From the NCBI RefSeq assembly GCF_001954135.1, contig NZ_MBEQ01000042.1:24902-88901 (forward strand): 64,000 nt of DNA. The letters are read 5' to 3'. Positions 35,643 to 45,295 of this stretch are shown piece by piece. Made by a program: the position numbers and the translations under genes. Source of the DNA: Mycobacterium sp. GA-1841 (lineage in GTDB: Bacteria; Actinomycetota; Actinomycetes; Mycobacteriales; Mycobacteriaceae). The notes beneath the pieces are model-generated. The model saw only the letters and a program-made list of their open reading frames with translations. It made no database searches and was not told where the DNA came from. Position 1 is the stretch's first letter, and the number at the start of each line of letters is the position of its first letter.

Positions 35643-37508
35643 CTATGTCTTCGGCGCACGGTGAGTCAGGTCGTAGATCGTCACGTCGTCGAGGGTGACG
35701 GGGCTGAAGTTGGCCCGCACCCATTCGTCGATCTCGATGGACGAGCGGCTGCCACTGGGCGTGTGTCCGCCGAATCCGCCCGCCATGATGTGGGATCGGA
35801 TGAAGAAGTGGATCGCGCCCTCGTCGACGAACCGCTGGAACTCTGCCAGTGTGGGTGCCGGATCGGTGCCGTTGAAGCCGCCGACGGCCATCACCGGTGC
35901 GCGCGTGGCCAATTGATAGCCCGCGGCGTTCGACGATCCCACCACCGCCGCGGCCCATCGGTATCGGTCGGCCCCGGCCGACAGGGTCGCGGTCAGTGAC
36001 GGCCCGGGTTCGGGTGCGGCGAACATGCCGCCGAAACCGCCGCCGCGAGACGGACCCACCGACGGAATGGCCCCACTGTGCGGGCTCGCCGCGGTGGCGA
36101 TCGAATACGCGGCCGGGCCGGCCAAACATGTTACGACCGCCAGCGCTGCCGTCGCCCGCACCATCGGACGGTCCAGCCGATTCACCATGAGCAGCAGCGC
36201 TGCGACGCCCAGCCCGCCGACCGCGACGACGGCGCGCAGCCAGGTGAACACGTCATCGGCACGGGTCAGCAACACGGCCGCCAGAATCGCGGTCACCGCC
36301 ACCGCACCCGACATCGCAGTGGCAGCACGGATATCGCGACGCCGACGCCACAACAGCGTGGCACCGATACCGATCACCGCGCCGACTGCCGGTGCGAGCG
36401 CCACGGTGTAGTACGGGTGCACGATGCCGTTCATGAAGCTGAACACCGCCGCGGTGACGAGAAGCCAACCGCCCCACAGGATCAGCGCGGCACGAGTGGT
36501 ATCGGTGCGACGTGCGCGGCGGGTCAGGTAAAGCCCAGCCGCCAGGCAGATCACGGCCGCGGGCAGCAGCCAGCCGATGTCGGCGCCCATGGTCGACCCG
36601 AACAACCGGCCCGGCCCGACGTCGAAGTTGAGGTTGCCCAGGCCACCGGTCTCATCACCGGTCAGTCGGCCCACACCGTTGTACCCCAGGGCCAGTTCGA
36701 CGATGCTGTCCTGCTGTGAGCCACCGATGTAGGGCCGTGACGAGGACGGCCAGAGTTCCACCAACAGCAGATACCAACCACCGCTGAGCACCATGGCGGC
36801 ACCGGCCGCGACGAGATCGAGCACGCGGCGCGCCAAGCGGCGATCCCCGGCGACCAGCGTCGCGGCGGCGAAGGCCGGCAGCACCAGAAACGCCTGCAAC
36901 ATCTTGGCCAGGAAGCCGAAACCCACGGCGACGCCGGCGGCGACGAACCACCAACGGCCGGCGTCTTTTTCGAGACCGCGCTGCACACAGTAGGCGGCCA
37001 CCACGAGCAGCAGCACCAGCAGCGCGTCGGGATTGTCGAACCGGAAGATCAACGCCGCCACCGGCGTCAGCGCGAGCACGCTGCCGGCCAGCACACCGGC
37101 CCACGGACCGGCGGCCCGGCGCACCGCGGCGTAGAGCACCGCGACCGCACCGACCCCCATGAGCGCCTGGGGCACCAACACGCTCCAGGAACTCAGCCCG
37201 AACAGCCGCACCGAGAGGTCCACGATCCACAGCGCCGCGGGCGTCTTGTCCACGGTGATGGCATTTCCGGCGTCACTGGACCCGAACAGCATCGCGGTCC
37301 AGTTCTCGGCGCCGGCCTGCGCGGCGGCCGAGTAGAACGCATTCGCCCACCCGCTGCTCGACAAGTTCCACAGGTAGAGCACCGCGGTGCCGGCCAACAG
37401 CAGACCGAGGGCAATGCGTTGGGCGATCACAGTCGAACTGCGGGGCTTCGATGCCTCGGGTGCCGCCTCCTGCGCGTCGGTAGCGGGATCGGCGGCAACA
37501 AGGGTCAC
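35643..37508 (-). CDS. GT39-type polyprenyl-sugar glycosyltransferase (YkcB/ArnT-like), copy 2
   Basis: A 621-residue paralogue of the product of 32349-34304, with the same plan: opening LLLAGTAVLYLWNLSSSGWA, acceptor/donor loop GSSDAGNAITVDKTPAALW, repeated membrane helices, SFMNGIVHPYYTVALAPAVG, and C-terminal GGFNGTDPAPTLAEFQRFV. It lacks the long GGP repeats of copy 1. The start is GTG 37508, 22 bp after the kinase stop; the longer open frame upstream lies inside the kinase gene. It is part of the regulator-kinase-GT operon. Confidence 0.88.
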   Translation of the reverse strand: MTLVAADPATDAQEAAPEASKPRSSTVIAQRIALGLLLAGTAVLYLWNLSSSGWANAFYSAAAQAGAENWTAMLFGSSDAGNAITVDKTPAALWIVDLSVRLFGLSSWSVLVPQALMGVGAVAVLYAAVRRAAGPWAGVLAGSVLALTPVAALIFRFDNPDALLVLLLVVAAYCVQRGLEKDAGRWWFVAAGVAVGFGFLAKMLQAFLVLPAFAAATLVAGDRRLARRVLDLVAAGAAMVLSGGWYLLLVELWPSSSRPYIGGSQQDSIVELALGYNGVGRLTGDETGGLGNLNFDVGPGRLFGSTMGADIGWLLPAAVICLAAGLYLTRRARRTDTTRAALILWGGWLLVTAAVFSFMNGIVHPYYTVALAPAVGAVIGIGATLLWRRRRDIRAATAMSGAVAVTAILAAVLLTRADDVFTWLRAVVAVGGLGVAALLLMVNRLDRPMVRATAALAVVTCLAGPAAYSIATAASPHSGAIPSVGPSRGGGFGGMFAAPEPGPSLTATLSAGADRYRWAAAVVGSSNAAGYQLATRAPVMAVGGFNGTDPAPTLAEFQRFVDEGAIHFFIRSHIMAGGFGGHTPSGSRSSIEIDEWVRANFSPVTLDDVTIYDLTHRAPKT

Positions 37509-37530
37509 ATTCCCATGTTTGCTGCGCCGG

Positions 37531-39156
37531 CTAGGTGCCCGATTTGTCCGTCCTGTGGGTGAGCTGTGAGCCGGTGCCAGGCAATCGCACGGTGAACTCG
37601 GTCGACCCCGGAGCGCTGCGCACCGCGATGGTGCCGCCGTGTGCCTTGACCACCGCGGCCACGATCGCCAAGCCCAGCCCGGTGCTGCCCTCACGGCGGG
37701 ATCGGGACGAGTCGCCGCGGGCGAACCGCTCGAACACGTCGGGCAGCAGCGAGGCCGGGATGCCAGGTCCGTCGTCGGCGACGGTGAGCAGCACCGCGTT
37801 CGCTTCGGCTTCGGGGTCGGACCTCAGCGATACGGTCACCGACGTTCCGGCGGGCGTGTGGGTCCTGGCGTTGGCCAACAGGTTGGCAAGCACCTGATGC
37901 AGCCGGGCCTCGTCGCCCTCGACCATCACCGGATCGTCGGGAAGGTCGAGCGCCCACTGGTGGTCGGGCCCGGCGATGTGGGCGTCGCTGATCGAGTCGA
38001 CCACCAGGCGCGACAGATCGACGCTGTCGCGTTCGAGCGGCCGGCCGGCGTCGAGGCGGGCCAGCAGCAGCATGTCCTCGACCAATTGGGTCATCCGTGT
38101 CGTCTCGGACTCGACCCGGTTCATCGCGTGCGCCACATCCGCGGGCAGGTCGTCGCGTTTGCGTTGGGCCAGTTCGGTGTAGCCGCGGATCGCCGCGAGC
38201 GGCGTCCGTAATTCGTGGCTGGCGTCGGCGACGAACTGCCGCACGCGTGTCTCGCTGGCGTGCCGAGCCGAAAGCGCACTGGCGATCCGGTCCAGCATCC
38301 GGTTCAGCGAGGTGCCGAGTTGGCCCACCTCGGTGTGGGCGCTGGCGGGGTCGACCGGCACGATCGGCGTCGGCAACTTCACCTCGCCGCGGTCCAGCTC
38401 GAGATCGGCCACCTCGCGGGCCGCCGCCGAGACCCGGGACAACGGCGCGAGTTGGCGTCGGATGACCAGGATGCCGCCGGTGGTGGCGGCGATCAGCGCG
38501 ATCGCCGCGAGCACACAGAACATGCCGAGGACCCACAGCAGGGTGTCGTCGACGACGGCCGTCGGCAGGCCGGTGACGATGGTCGCCACATTGCTGTGCC
38601 GCGGATGCAGGCCGATCAACCGGTAACGGCCCAGCCCGTCGAGGTCCACGGTTTCGGGATCCCGAGTCGCCGGGATCGCGGCGAGCTGTTCGGCCGCCGC
38701 CGCACTGACCTCGATCCGCTCGCCTTCGGTGGTGATCACCCCGGCGTCCACCGGTCGCTGCGGTGACACCACCGCTCCGACCATGCGCGCGGCCTGCCCC
38801 GGAGCGTTGAGAAATCCCGGCCCCGGCCCCTCTTCCGGGTCGAACGGCACGCGGTGACGGTGTCCGCGTATCCCCGGAGGCGGCGGGGTTCCCGGCGGCG
38901 GGGGCGGCAGCTCGAAGATCGCCGCCGAACGCCGGCCTGCCTCGATCAGCTGATCGTCGAGCTGGTTCATCAAAAACCGTTGCAGCGCAAACTCTGTGGC
39001 CACACCGATGCTGGCGCACACGACAGCCAGCAGCAGGACCTGCGTGACCACCAGCCGAGCCCGCAGCGACCAGGTTCGCGGCGACCACCACCGGGTGGCG
39101 CTCGTCGGCCCGCTCGTCACCTCAGCGGGCCGGCCGGAGGACATACCCCGCGCCAC
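37531..39156 (-). CDS. Sensor histidine kinase, OmpR-partner type (TrcS/PrrB-like)
   Basis: A 541-residue membrane kinase. A first membrane helix (about 35-58) and a second (about 205-233) bracket an external sensor domain with a Pro-rich insert (PPPPPGTPPPPG, residues 84-95) and an acidic patch. HAMP is about 234-290, HisKA has ADASHELRTPL with H314, and HATPase shows NLLANARTHTPAG, DDGPGIP and EGSTGLGLAIV. The first ATG (39156) overlaps the response-regulator gene by 35 bp; an ATG at 39144 is the alternative. The proline-rich external loop is unusual. Confidence 0.92.
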   Translation of the reverse strand: MARGMSSGRPAEVTSGPTSATRWWSPRTWSLRARLVVTQVLLLAVVCASIGVATEFALQRFLMNQLDDQLIEAGRRSAAIFELPPPPPGTPPPPGIRGHRHRVPFDPEEGPGPGFLNAPGQAARMVGAVVSPQRPVDAGVITTEGERIEVSAAAAEQLAAIPATRDPETVDLDGLGRYRLIGLHPRHSNVATIVTGLPTAVVDDTLLWVLGMFCVLAAIALIAATTGGILVIRRQLAPLSRVSAAAREVADLELDRGEVKLPTPIVPVDPASAHTEVGQLGTSLNRMLDRIASALSARHASETRVRQFVADASHELRTPLAAIRGYTELAQRKRDDLPADVAHAMNRVESETTRMTQLVEDMLLLARLDAGRPLERDSVDLSRLVVDSISDAHIAGPDHQWALDLPDDPVMVEGDEARLHQVLANLLANARTHTPAGTSVTVSLRSDPEAEANAVLLTVADDGPGIPASLLPDVFERFARGDSSRSRREGSTGLGLAIVAAVVKAHGGTIAVRSAPGSTEFTVRLPGTGSQLTHRTDKSGT

Positions 39157-39886
39157 GCAACGTGTGGATCATCGGTTCGCGTCCACTGTCGATCTTCTTG
39201 CGCAGATACGAGACATAGAGTTCGACGATGTTGGACCGACCGCCGAAATCGTAGCTCCAGACCCGGTCCAGGATCTGCGCCTTGCTCAGCACCCGTTTGG
39301 CATTGCGCATCATGAAGCGCAGCAGCTCGAACTCGGTGGCGGTCAGGGTGATCGGATCACCGCTGCGGGTGACCTCGTGACTGTCCTCGTCGAGCACCAG
39401 ATCGCCGACGACGATCTTGGCGCCGCCGTCCTCACTGGTGACCCCGGTGCGACGCAGCAGCGCCCGCAGCCGCAGCACCACTTCCTCCAGGCTGAACGGC
39501 TTGGTGACGTAGTCGTCACCGCCTGCGGTCAAGCCGGCGATGCGGTCCTCGACCGAATCCTTGGCGGTGAGCAGCAACAACGGCAGGCCCGGGATCTGTT
39601 CGCGCAGTTTGCGCAGCACATCGAGCCCGCTCATGTCCGGCAGCATCACGTCGAGGACGACGACGTCGGGCGGGTTTTCCTTGGCCGCGGCCAGCGCGCT
39701 GGCACCGTCGCCGGCCGTGGCGATGTCCCAGCCCTCGTAGCGCAGGGCCATCGACACCAGTTCGGCCAGGACCGGTTCGTCGTCGACCACCAGGACGTGG
39801 ATCGGATTGCCGTCGGCCCGACGCATCACGGCACGGCCGGAGTCGGAATCGGTCCCGTTGGTCGCCCCGTTCGTCACAGTGCTCAC
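39122..39886 (-). CDS. OmpR/PhoB family response regulator (TrcR-like)
   Basis: A 254-residue regulator. After a 25-residue Thr/Asn/Gly-rich leader, the receiver has acidic residues in VVDDEPVL, phospho-acceptor D79 in VVVLDVMLPDMSG and the switch K in YVTKPFSLEE. The C-terminal winged helix has ILDRVWSYDFGGRSNIVELY. GATAAT ends 6 nt before GTG 39886, supporting a leaderless start; ATG 39928 would add 14 residues but lies upstream of that hexamer. First gene of the leftward regulator-kinase-glycosyltransferase operon. Confidence 0.93.
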   Translation of the reverse strand: MSTVTNGATNGTDSDSGRAVMRRADGNPIHVLVVDDEPVLAELVSMALRYEGWDIATAGDGASALAAAKENPPDVVVLDVMLPDMSGLDVLRKLREQIPGLPLLLLTAKDSVEDRIAGLTAGGDDYVTKPFSLEEVVLRLRALLRRTGVTSEDGGAKIVVGDLVLDEDSHEVTRSGDPITLTATEFELLRFMMRNAKRVLSKAQILDRVWSYDFGGRSNIVELYVSYLRKKIDSGREPMIHTLRGAGYVLRPAR

Positions 39887-40017
39887 CGGTCCATTATCTG
39901 ACCCGCCCATAGGGTCAACCTGTGCCATTTCTATGCGCCGGCTGTGAAGTCCGCGGCCACATGTCGGACAGAGCCAGGACACAGGGGACTCACAGACAAC
40001 ATCTGCACCGTGGAGAC

Positions 40018-40461
40018 ATGAGCATGCGCCACACGGCCGCTGCGGTCGGAATCGCGGCGGCGATCGCCGGGCTGGGCGGCGCGGCCGTCTATGCGGCGAC
40101 CGACACCCACGGCTCCGGGCACCACGGCGGGCCACCGGGAATGGGCGGACCGCCCCCGGGGATGCGTGGACCAAATGGGCCAGACCGACTCGACACGCCC
40201 GCCCTGCACAGTGAAGCCGTGACCGTCGAACCTGACGGCAGCTTCACCACCACGCTGACCCAGACCGGCACGGTCACCGAGCTGACCGGCACGTCTGTGA
40301 CGGTGCGCAGCAACGACGGCTTCACCCAGAGCTACGTCCTGCCCGCCGGCGTCGTCCCCGGCTTCGGGGTCGACGACGGCGTACTGGTTCAGGCCACCCG
40401 CCCCGGCACCGCATCGGCAGAACCGGCGACCGTCACCAGCATCGGCCAAGCCGCCGGCTAA
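40018..40461 (+). CDS. Small exported protein, Gly/Pro-rich with DUF5666-like domain
   Basis: A 147-residue protein with a signal peptide (AAAVGIAAAIAGLGGAAVYA), a His/Gly/Pro-rich segment (HHGGPPGMGGPPPGMRGP) and a beta domain with TQTGTVTELTGTSVTVRSND, like the OB-type DUF5666 strands. GTGGAG lies before ATG 40018. It is divergent from the response regulator (131 bp between starts), so it may be under its control. The Gly/Pro/Met run echoes the repeats in the nearby GT39 protein. Its end overlaps the convergent small-protein gene by 4 bp. Confidence 0.75.
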   Translation: MSMRHTAAAVGIAAAIAGLGGAAVYAATDTHGSGHHGGPPGMGGPPPGMRGPNGPDRLDTPALHSEAVTVEPDGSFTTTLTQTGTVTELTGTSVTVRSNDGFTQSYVLPAGVVPGFGVDDGVLVQATRPGTASAEPATVTSIGQAAG

Positions 40462-40706
40462 CCGCCGTAACCGTCGGGCCGTTCCGCCTTCACCGGCGGT
40501 GTGGCCACCGACGTCTCCAACTCACTGGGAGTCGTCGACTTCGTCACCGTTTTGCCCATCGTGGCAACCGGTATCGGCCCGATCACCGCACTACTGATCG
40601 GAGCCTCGGTCACCATCGCCCCGAAAGCCCCCATCGCAGTCAGTGCGAGCGCCCCGACACCGGCCATCGCGTACCTGGTCCGCTTGTTGCGTCCGTCTTC
40701 TGCCAT
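40458..40706 (-). CDS. Small membrane-anchored Thr/Pro-rich protein, family member 1 (divergent)
   Basis: An 82-residue protein with a basic start (EDGRNKRTRY), a hydrophobic segment (AMAGVGALALTAMGAFGAMV) and a Thr/Ser/Pro tail containing GKTVTKSTTPSELETSV. The layout and the TVTxxTPP-like tail relate it to the products of 40782-41051 and 41101-41358, though the C-terminus differs (ends in YGG). Function unknown. ATG 40706 is used; an upstream in-frame ATG adds only polar residues. Confidence 0.65.
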   Translation of the reverse strand: MAEDGRNKRTRYAMAGVGALALTAMGAFGAMVTEAPISSAVIGPIPVATMGKTVTKSTTPSELETSVATPPVKAERPDGYGG

Positions 40707-40781
40707 GCCGACTTCCCTACCGGCATACGGGCCCCGGGTAAAACGGGCCGCCGGCACGCCGGCGCCGGTGATCGGCGTCGG

Positions 40782-41051
40782 TCAGTGCGGTGTGGCAAAC
40801 CCGGACGGCGTCGTCGCCGAGACCGTCGGCGAGGCGTTCGGGATCTCCGGAGCCGTCGGCGGCGTGGTCGGGGTGACGGTCTGTCCTGTGGTGATGTCCG
40901 GCGGTTCGACCCGATGCTCGGCCCCGGTGAGGCCGCCGCCCAGTGCGACGCCGAACGCCACAGTGGCTAACCCGCCGATGGCGCCGACCCCGGCAGAGAC
41001 CAACTTCAGATTTCGTTGATTGTTTTCTTTCGCTTTACGCAATGAGCTCAC
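40782..41051 (-). CDS. Small membrane-anchored Thr/Pro-rich protein, family member 2
   Basis: An 89-residue protein: basic N-terminus (RKAKENNQRNLKL), one hydrophobic helix (VSAGVGAIGGLATVAFGVAL), then an external tail with GQTVTPTTPPTAPEIPNA and a C-terminus SGFATPH. Closely like member 3 in tail motif and ending. Function unknown; the tail would be on the outer face and is suited to O-glycosylation. Confidence 0.7.
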   Translation of the reverse strand: MSSLRKAKENNQRNLKLVSAGVGAIGGLATVAFGVALGGGLTGAEHRVEPPDITTGQTVTPTTPPTAPEIPNASPTVSATTPSGFATPH

Positions 41052-41100
41052 CTCCGAGACGTCGGATAACCGTCCCGGCGGAAGCTGAAACCGCAGGCGC

Positions 41101-41358
41101 TCAGTGCGTGGTGGCGAATCCTTGCGGCGGAGTGTTGCCCTTGAGCGCAGGCACCGCCATGGAGATCGCCGGCATGCTCGGCGGCGTCGTCTCGGTGACG
41201 GTCTGCCCCAGGTTCATGTGGGATCCCGACGCCACTGCGGCGGGGGCGCCGCCCACGTGCATGTCGGTGACCGCGCCGAAGACGCCGAGGCCCACCACTG
41301 CCGCACCACCGGCAGCCGCAGCGATCACCTTGAGGTTCCTGAGTTCGCTGACTTTCAT
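41101..41358 (-). CDS. Small membrane-anchored Thr/Pro-rich protein, family member 3
   Basis: An 85-residue protein: start MKVSELRNLKV, hydrophobic helix (IAAAAGGAAVVGLGVFGAV), external tail with GQTVTETTPPSMPAISMA and the ending QGFATTH. Shares with member 2 the GQTVTxTTPP motif and a GFATxH C-terminus, so the two arose by duplication. The ATG at 41358 is preferred to one 36 nt upstream, because the basic-then-hydrophobic start then matches its paralogue. Confidence 0.7.
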   Translation of the reverse strand: MKVSELRNLKVIAAAAGGAAVVGLGVFGAVTDMHVGGAPAAVASGSHMNLGQTVTETTPPSMPAISMAVPALKGNTPPQGFATTH

Positions 41359-41489
41359 AGATTTCAGTGAACGCCTGATTTCTATGCCCACCATGTGAAC
41401 CAGCTGCCAATCGCCGCCGGGCGCTGACCGGCTTTGCGTTCTCGCTGTTTTACCCTGTGTGCCATGCAGCCGTGGGCGGGAACGACCGG

Positions 41490-42467
41490 ATGACGCGCTT
41501 TCTGGCGCGCCGGCTGCTCAATTACATCGTGTTGCTGGCCTTGGCCTCGTTCCTCACGTTCACGCTGACGTCGCTGAACTTCAAACCTCTCGACAGCCTC
41601 GAACAGCGCAACCCGCGGCCCCCGCAGTCCGCCATCGACGCCAAGGCCGCCGAGCTCGGCCTCGACAAGCCGATTCCACTGCGTTACGTGGACTGGGCCG
41701 CCGGGGCGGTCCGCGGCGACTTCGGCACCACGGTGACCGGACAGCCGGTGTCCGACGAACTGTGGCGGCGCATCGGCGTGACGCTGCGGTTGCTGGTCAT
41801 CGGCGCCATCTCGGGCGCGGTGATCGGTGTGGTGGTCGGTGCCTGGGGCGCGATCCGCCAGTACCGGCTGTCGGATCGGGTGATCACCGTGCTGTCGCTG
41901 CTGGTGATCAGCACCCCGTCGTTCGTGATAGCCAACATGCTCATCCTGGCCGCGCTGAACGTGAATTCGATCCTGGGCGTGCAGATCTTCGAGTACACCG
42001 GGGAAACGGCGCCGGTGCCCGTCGGCGGCCCCTGGGACCAGTTCGTCGACCGGTTGCAGCACCTCGTGTTGCCGACGCTCACCCTGGCCCTGATGGCGAT
42101 CGCCGGCTATAGCCGCTACCAGCGCAACGCGATGCTCGACGTCCTCGGACAGGACTTCATCCGCACCGCGCGGGCCAAGGGCCTGACCCGGCGCCGGGCC
42201 CTGTTCAAACACGGTCTGCGGACCGCACTGATCCCGATGGCGACGCTGTTCGCCTACGGGGTGGCCGGATTGGTCACCGGCTCGGTGTTCGTCGAAAAGA
42301 TCTTCGGCTGGCACGGCATGGGCGAATGGGTGGTGCAGGGCATCGCCACCCAGGACACGAACATCATCGCGGCCATCACGGTGTTCACCGGCACGGTGAT
42401 CCTGGTCGCCGGCCTGCTCTCCGACGTCATCTACGCGGTACTGGACCCGAGGGTGCGGGTGACATGA
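41490..42467 (+). CDS. oppB: Peptide ABC transporter permease
   Basis: A 325-residue inner-membrane permease of the DppB/OppB type: N-terminal FLARRLLNYIVLLALASFLT, about six helices, and the coupling loop DFIRTARAKGLTRRRALFKH. With OppC it forms the pore of an oligopeptide importer. Start ATG 41490 fits the family N-terminus. The stop overlaps oppC (ATGA). Order B-C-D-A and place near canA match Rv1283c-Rv1280c. Confidence 0.94.
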   Translation: MTRFLARRLLNYIVLLALASFLTFTLTSLNFKPLDSLEQRNPRPPQSAIDAKAAELGLDKPIPLRYVDWAAGAVRGDFGTTVTGQPVSDELWRRIGVTLRLLVIGAISGAVIGVVVGAWGAIRQYRLSDRVITVLSLLVISTPSFVIANMLILAALNVNSILGVQIFEYTGETAPVPVGGPWDQFVDRLQHLVLPTLTLALMAIAGYSRYQRNAMLDVLGQDFIRTARAKGLTRRRALFKHGLRTALIPMATLFAYGVAGLVTGSVFVEKIFGWHGMGEWVVQGIATQDTNIIAAITVFTGTVILVAGLLSDVIYAVLDPRVRVT

Positions 42468-43405
42468 CACAGACTTCCGGCACCGCGGGCGAGGCGAACG
42501 CGGCCCGTTCAGGCCTGCACACCGAGGAATTCGCCACCCGGCGCACTCTTGTGTTCCGCCGCTTCCTGCGTAACTGGCCCGCGGTCATATCGCTGACGCT
42601 GTTGATCGTCATGTTCGTCGCCTGCTACGCGCTGCCGCCGCTACTGCCGTACAACTACTCCGATCTCGACTACTACGCGCTGCAGACCCCCCCGTCTGTC
42701 GACCACTGGTTCGGCACCAACGCCCTGGGACAGGACATCTTCGCCCAAACCCTGCGTGGCATGCAGAAATCCATGCTGATCGGTGTCTGCGTGGCATTCA
42801 TCTCGACAGTGATCGCCGCCACGGTCGGCTCGGTCGCCGGGTACTTCGGCGGCTGGCGCGATCGCACCCTGATGTGGATCGTCGACGTGCTGCTGGTGGT
42901 GCCCAGCTTCATCCTGATCGCGATCGTCACGCCGCGGTTGAGCCAGTCGGATCGGGTGTTCTGGTTGATCGTGTTGCTCTCGGCGTTCAGCTGGATGATC
43001 AGCTCACGCATCGTGCGCGGGATGACGCTGAGCCTGCGGGAGCGCGAATTCGTGTTGGCCGCCCGCTATATGGGCGTCAGCAACCGTCGCATCATCGTGC
43101 GTCACATCCTGCCCAACGTGGCCTCGATCCTGATCATCGACACCGCGCTCAACGTCGGCCTGGCGATCCTGGCCGAAACCGGTTTGAGCTTCCTGGGTTT
43201 CGGTATCCAGGCGCCCGACGTCTCACTGGGCACGTTGATCGCCGACGGCACCAAATCCGCCACCACATTCCCCTGGGTGTTCCTGTTCCCCGCCGGGGTC
43301 CTGGTGCTGATCATCTTGTGCGCCAACCTCGTCGGTGACGGTCTGCGCGACGCGCTGGATCCGGGCAGCGGCCGGCTGCGGCGCCGCAGGAAGTCACGCG
43401 CATGA
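42464..43405 (+). CDS. oppC: Peptide ABC transporter permease
   Basis: A 313-residue DppC/OppC-type permease with an N-terminal hydrophilic stretch, first helix [16 protein letters not shown], the substrate-side segment [19 protein letters not shown] that marks the OppC branch, and coupling loop [21 protein letters not shown]. It overlaps oppB by 4 bp and oppD by 4 bp. Confidence 0.94.
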   Translation: MTQTSGTAGEANAARSGLHTEEFATRRTLVFRRFLRNWPAVISLTLLIVMFVACYALPPLLPYNYSDLDYYALQTPPSVDHWFGTNALGQDIFAQTLRGMQKSMLIGVCVAFISTVIAATVGSVAGYFGGWRDRTLMWIVDVLLVVPSFILIAIVTPRLSQSDRVFWLIVLLSAFSWMISSRIVRGMTLSLREREFVLAARYMGVSNRRIIVRHILPNVASILIIDTALNVGLAILAETGLSFLGFGIQAPDVSLGTLIADGTKSATTFPWVFLFPAGVLVLIILCANLVGDGLRDALDPGSGRLRRRRKSRA

Positions 43406-45252
43406 GCCGGCTACTCGAGGTATCCGACCTGACGGTGGACTTCCCCACCGACGCCGATGCGGTCCATGCGGTGCGGGGGCTGAACTTTCACGTCGACGCC
43501 GGCGAGGTGGTCGCCCTGGTGGGTGAATCCGGTGCCGGGAAGTCGGCCAGCGCGATGGCTGTCGTCGGGCTGCTACCCGAGTTCGCCGAGGTCTCCGGAT
43601 CGGTGCGGCTGCGCGGCGAGGAACTGATCGGGCTGTCCGACGCGCAGCTGTCACAGGTCCGGGGCAACACGATCGGCACGGTGTTCCAGGATCCGATGTC
43701 CGCGCTCACACCGGTCTACACCGTGGGCGACCAGATCGCCGAGGCCATCGAAACCCATCACCGCGACCTGAGTCGGCGTGCGGCACGCACCCGCGCCGTG
43801 GAGCTCCTTGAGCTGGTGGGCATCGCCCAACCCGAGCAGCGGGCCCGCGCCTTCCCGCACGAGTTGTCCGGTGGGGAACGGCAGCGCGTGGTGATCGCCA
43901 TCGCCATCGCCAATGATCCCGACCTGCTCATCTGCGACGAGCCCACCACCGCCCTCGACGTCACGGTGCAGGCGCAGATTCTCGACGTGCTCAAGACCGC
44001 CCGCGACGTCACCGGCGCCGGAGTGCTGATCATCACCCACGACCTGGGCGTGGTGGCCGAGTTCGCCGACCGGGCACTGGTGATGTATGCGGGCCGGGCA
44101 GTCGAGGATGCGCCGGTGGCCAAGCTGTACGAGCAGGCCCGGATGCCCTACACCGTCGGGCTGCTCGGGTCGGTCCCGCGCTTGGACGCCCCGCAGGGCA
44201 CCCGCCTGGTGCCGATCCCCGGTGCGCCGCCCTCACTCACCACGACACCGCATGGCTGCCCGTTCGCCCCGCGGTGCCCACTGGCGATCGACGAATGTGA
44301 GGCGGCAGAACCCGAGCTCCTCGAGCTGGCACCCGACCACCACGCCGCCTGCATCCGCACCGAGCAGGTCGCCGGGCGCAGCGCGGCCGACATCTATGAG
44401 GTGACGGACACGGCCGCCCCGCTCGCCCCGCGCGAGGACACCGCGGTGGTGCTGCGGGTACGCGACCTGTCCAAGACCTACAAGTTGACCAAAGGCGTGG
44501 TGTTTCGCCGCCAGGTCGGCGAGGTCCGCGCCGTCGACCAGGTCAGCTTCGACCTGCACAGTGGCCGCACGCTCGGCATCGTCGGAGAATCCGGATCCGG
44601 CAAATCCACCACGCTGCACCAGATCCTGAATCTCACTGCACCGCAATCCGGTTCGATCGAGGTGCTCGGGTCCGACGTGGCCACCCTGAACCGCAGGGCT
44701 CGCCAGGGGCTACGCACCGACCTGCAGGTGGTGTTCCAGGATCCGGTGGCCTCGCTGGATCCGCGGTTGCCGGTGTCGGATGTGTTGGCAGAACCCTTGT
44801 CGGCCAATGGGTTCGACAAACCCAGTATCGACGACCGGGTGGCCGAACTCCTCGAGTTGGTGGGGCTGCGACGGGCCGACGCCGGCCGCTACCCGGCGGA
44901 GTTCTCCGGCGGCCAGAAACAGCGCATCGGGATTGCCCGCGCACTGGCCTTGCAGCCCAAGATCATCGCGCTCGACGAACCGGTCTCCGCGCTGGACGTC
45001 TCGATCCAGGCCGGGATCATCAATCTGTTGCTGGATCTGCAGGACCGGTTCGGCCTGGCCTATCTGTTCGTGTCCCACGACCTGTCGGTGGTCAAGCACC
45101 TGGCCCACGACGTCGCCGTGATGTACAAGGGTGCGGTGGTCGAACAAGGCTCCGGCGACGCGGTGTTCACCGATCCGCAGCACGCCTACACCCGCAGGTT
45201 GCTGGCCGCCGTGCCGCAGGCCAGACCGCAACCGGGGCCCGCCGCCGGTTAG
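43402..45252 (+). CDS. oppD: Oligopeptide ABC transporter ATPase, fused OppD-OppF
   Basis: A 616-residue protein with two complete ABC ATPase domains joined in one chain. Domain 1 has [14 protein letters not shown], signature [19 protein letters not shown] and Walker [13 protein letters not shown]. Domain 2 has [30 protein letters not shown] and [12 protein letters not shown]. Each is followed by or contains the OppD/F C-terminal pattern ([13 protein letters not shown] after domain 1). The fusion replaces separate oppD and oppF and is usual in mycobacteria. Confidence 0.94.
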   Translation: MSRLLEVSDLTVDFPTDADAVHAVRGLNFHVDAGEVVALVGESGAGKSASAMAVVGLLPEFAEVSGSVRLRGEELIGLSDAQLSQVRGNTIGTVFQDPMSALTPVYTVGDQIAEAIETHHRDLSRRAARTRAVELLELVGIAQPEQRARAFPHELSGGERQRVVIAIAIANDPDLLICDEPTTALDVTVQAQILDVLKTARDVTGAGVLIITHDLGVVAEFADRALVMYAGRAVEDAPVAKLYEQARMPYTVGLLGSVPRLDAPQGTRLVPIPGAPPSLTTTPHGCPFAPRCPLAIDECEAAEPELLELAPDHHAACIRTEQVAGRSAADIYEVTDTAAPLAPREDTAVVLRVRDLSKTYKLTKGVVFRRQVGEVRAVDQVSFDLHSGRTLGIVGESGSGKSTTLHQILNLTAPQSGSIEVLGSDVATLNRRARQGLRTDLQVVFQDPVASLDPRLPVSDVLAEPLSANGFDKPSIDDRVAELLELVGLRRADAGRYPAEFSGGQKQRIGIARALALQPKIIALDEPVSALDVSIQAGIINLLLDLQDRFGLAYLFVSHDLSVVKHLAHDVAVMYKGAVVEQGSGDAVFTDPQHAYTRRLLAAVPQARPQPGPAAG

Positions 45253-45295
45253 GTATTGCCGCACCGGACGGGTAGCTGCCTCTAGCATCGACGGA

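Noticed and set aside
35643..37694. Longer start for GT39 copy 2
   Set aside because: The extension lies inside the kinase gene; GTG 37508 follows the kinase stop by 22 bp and precedes the first helix.
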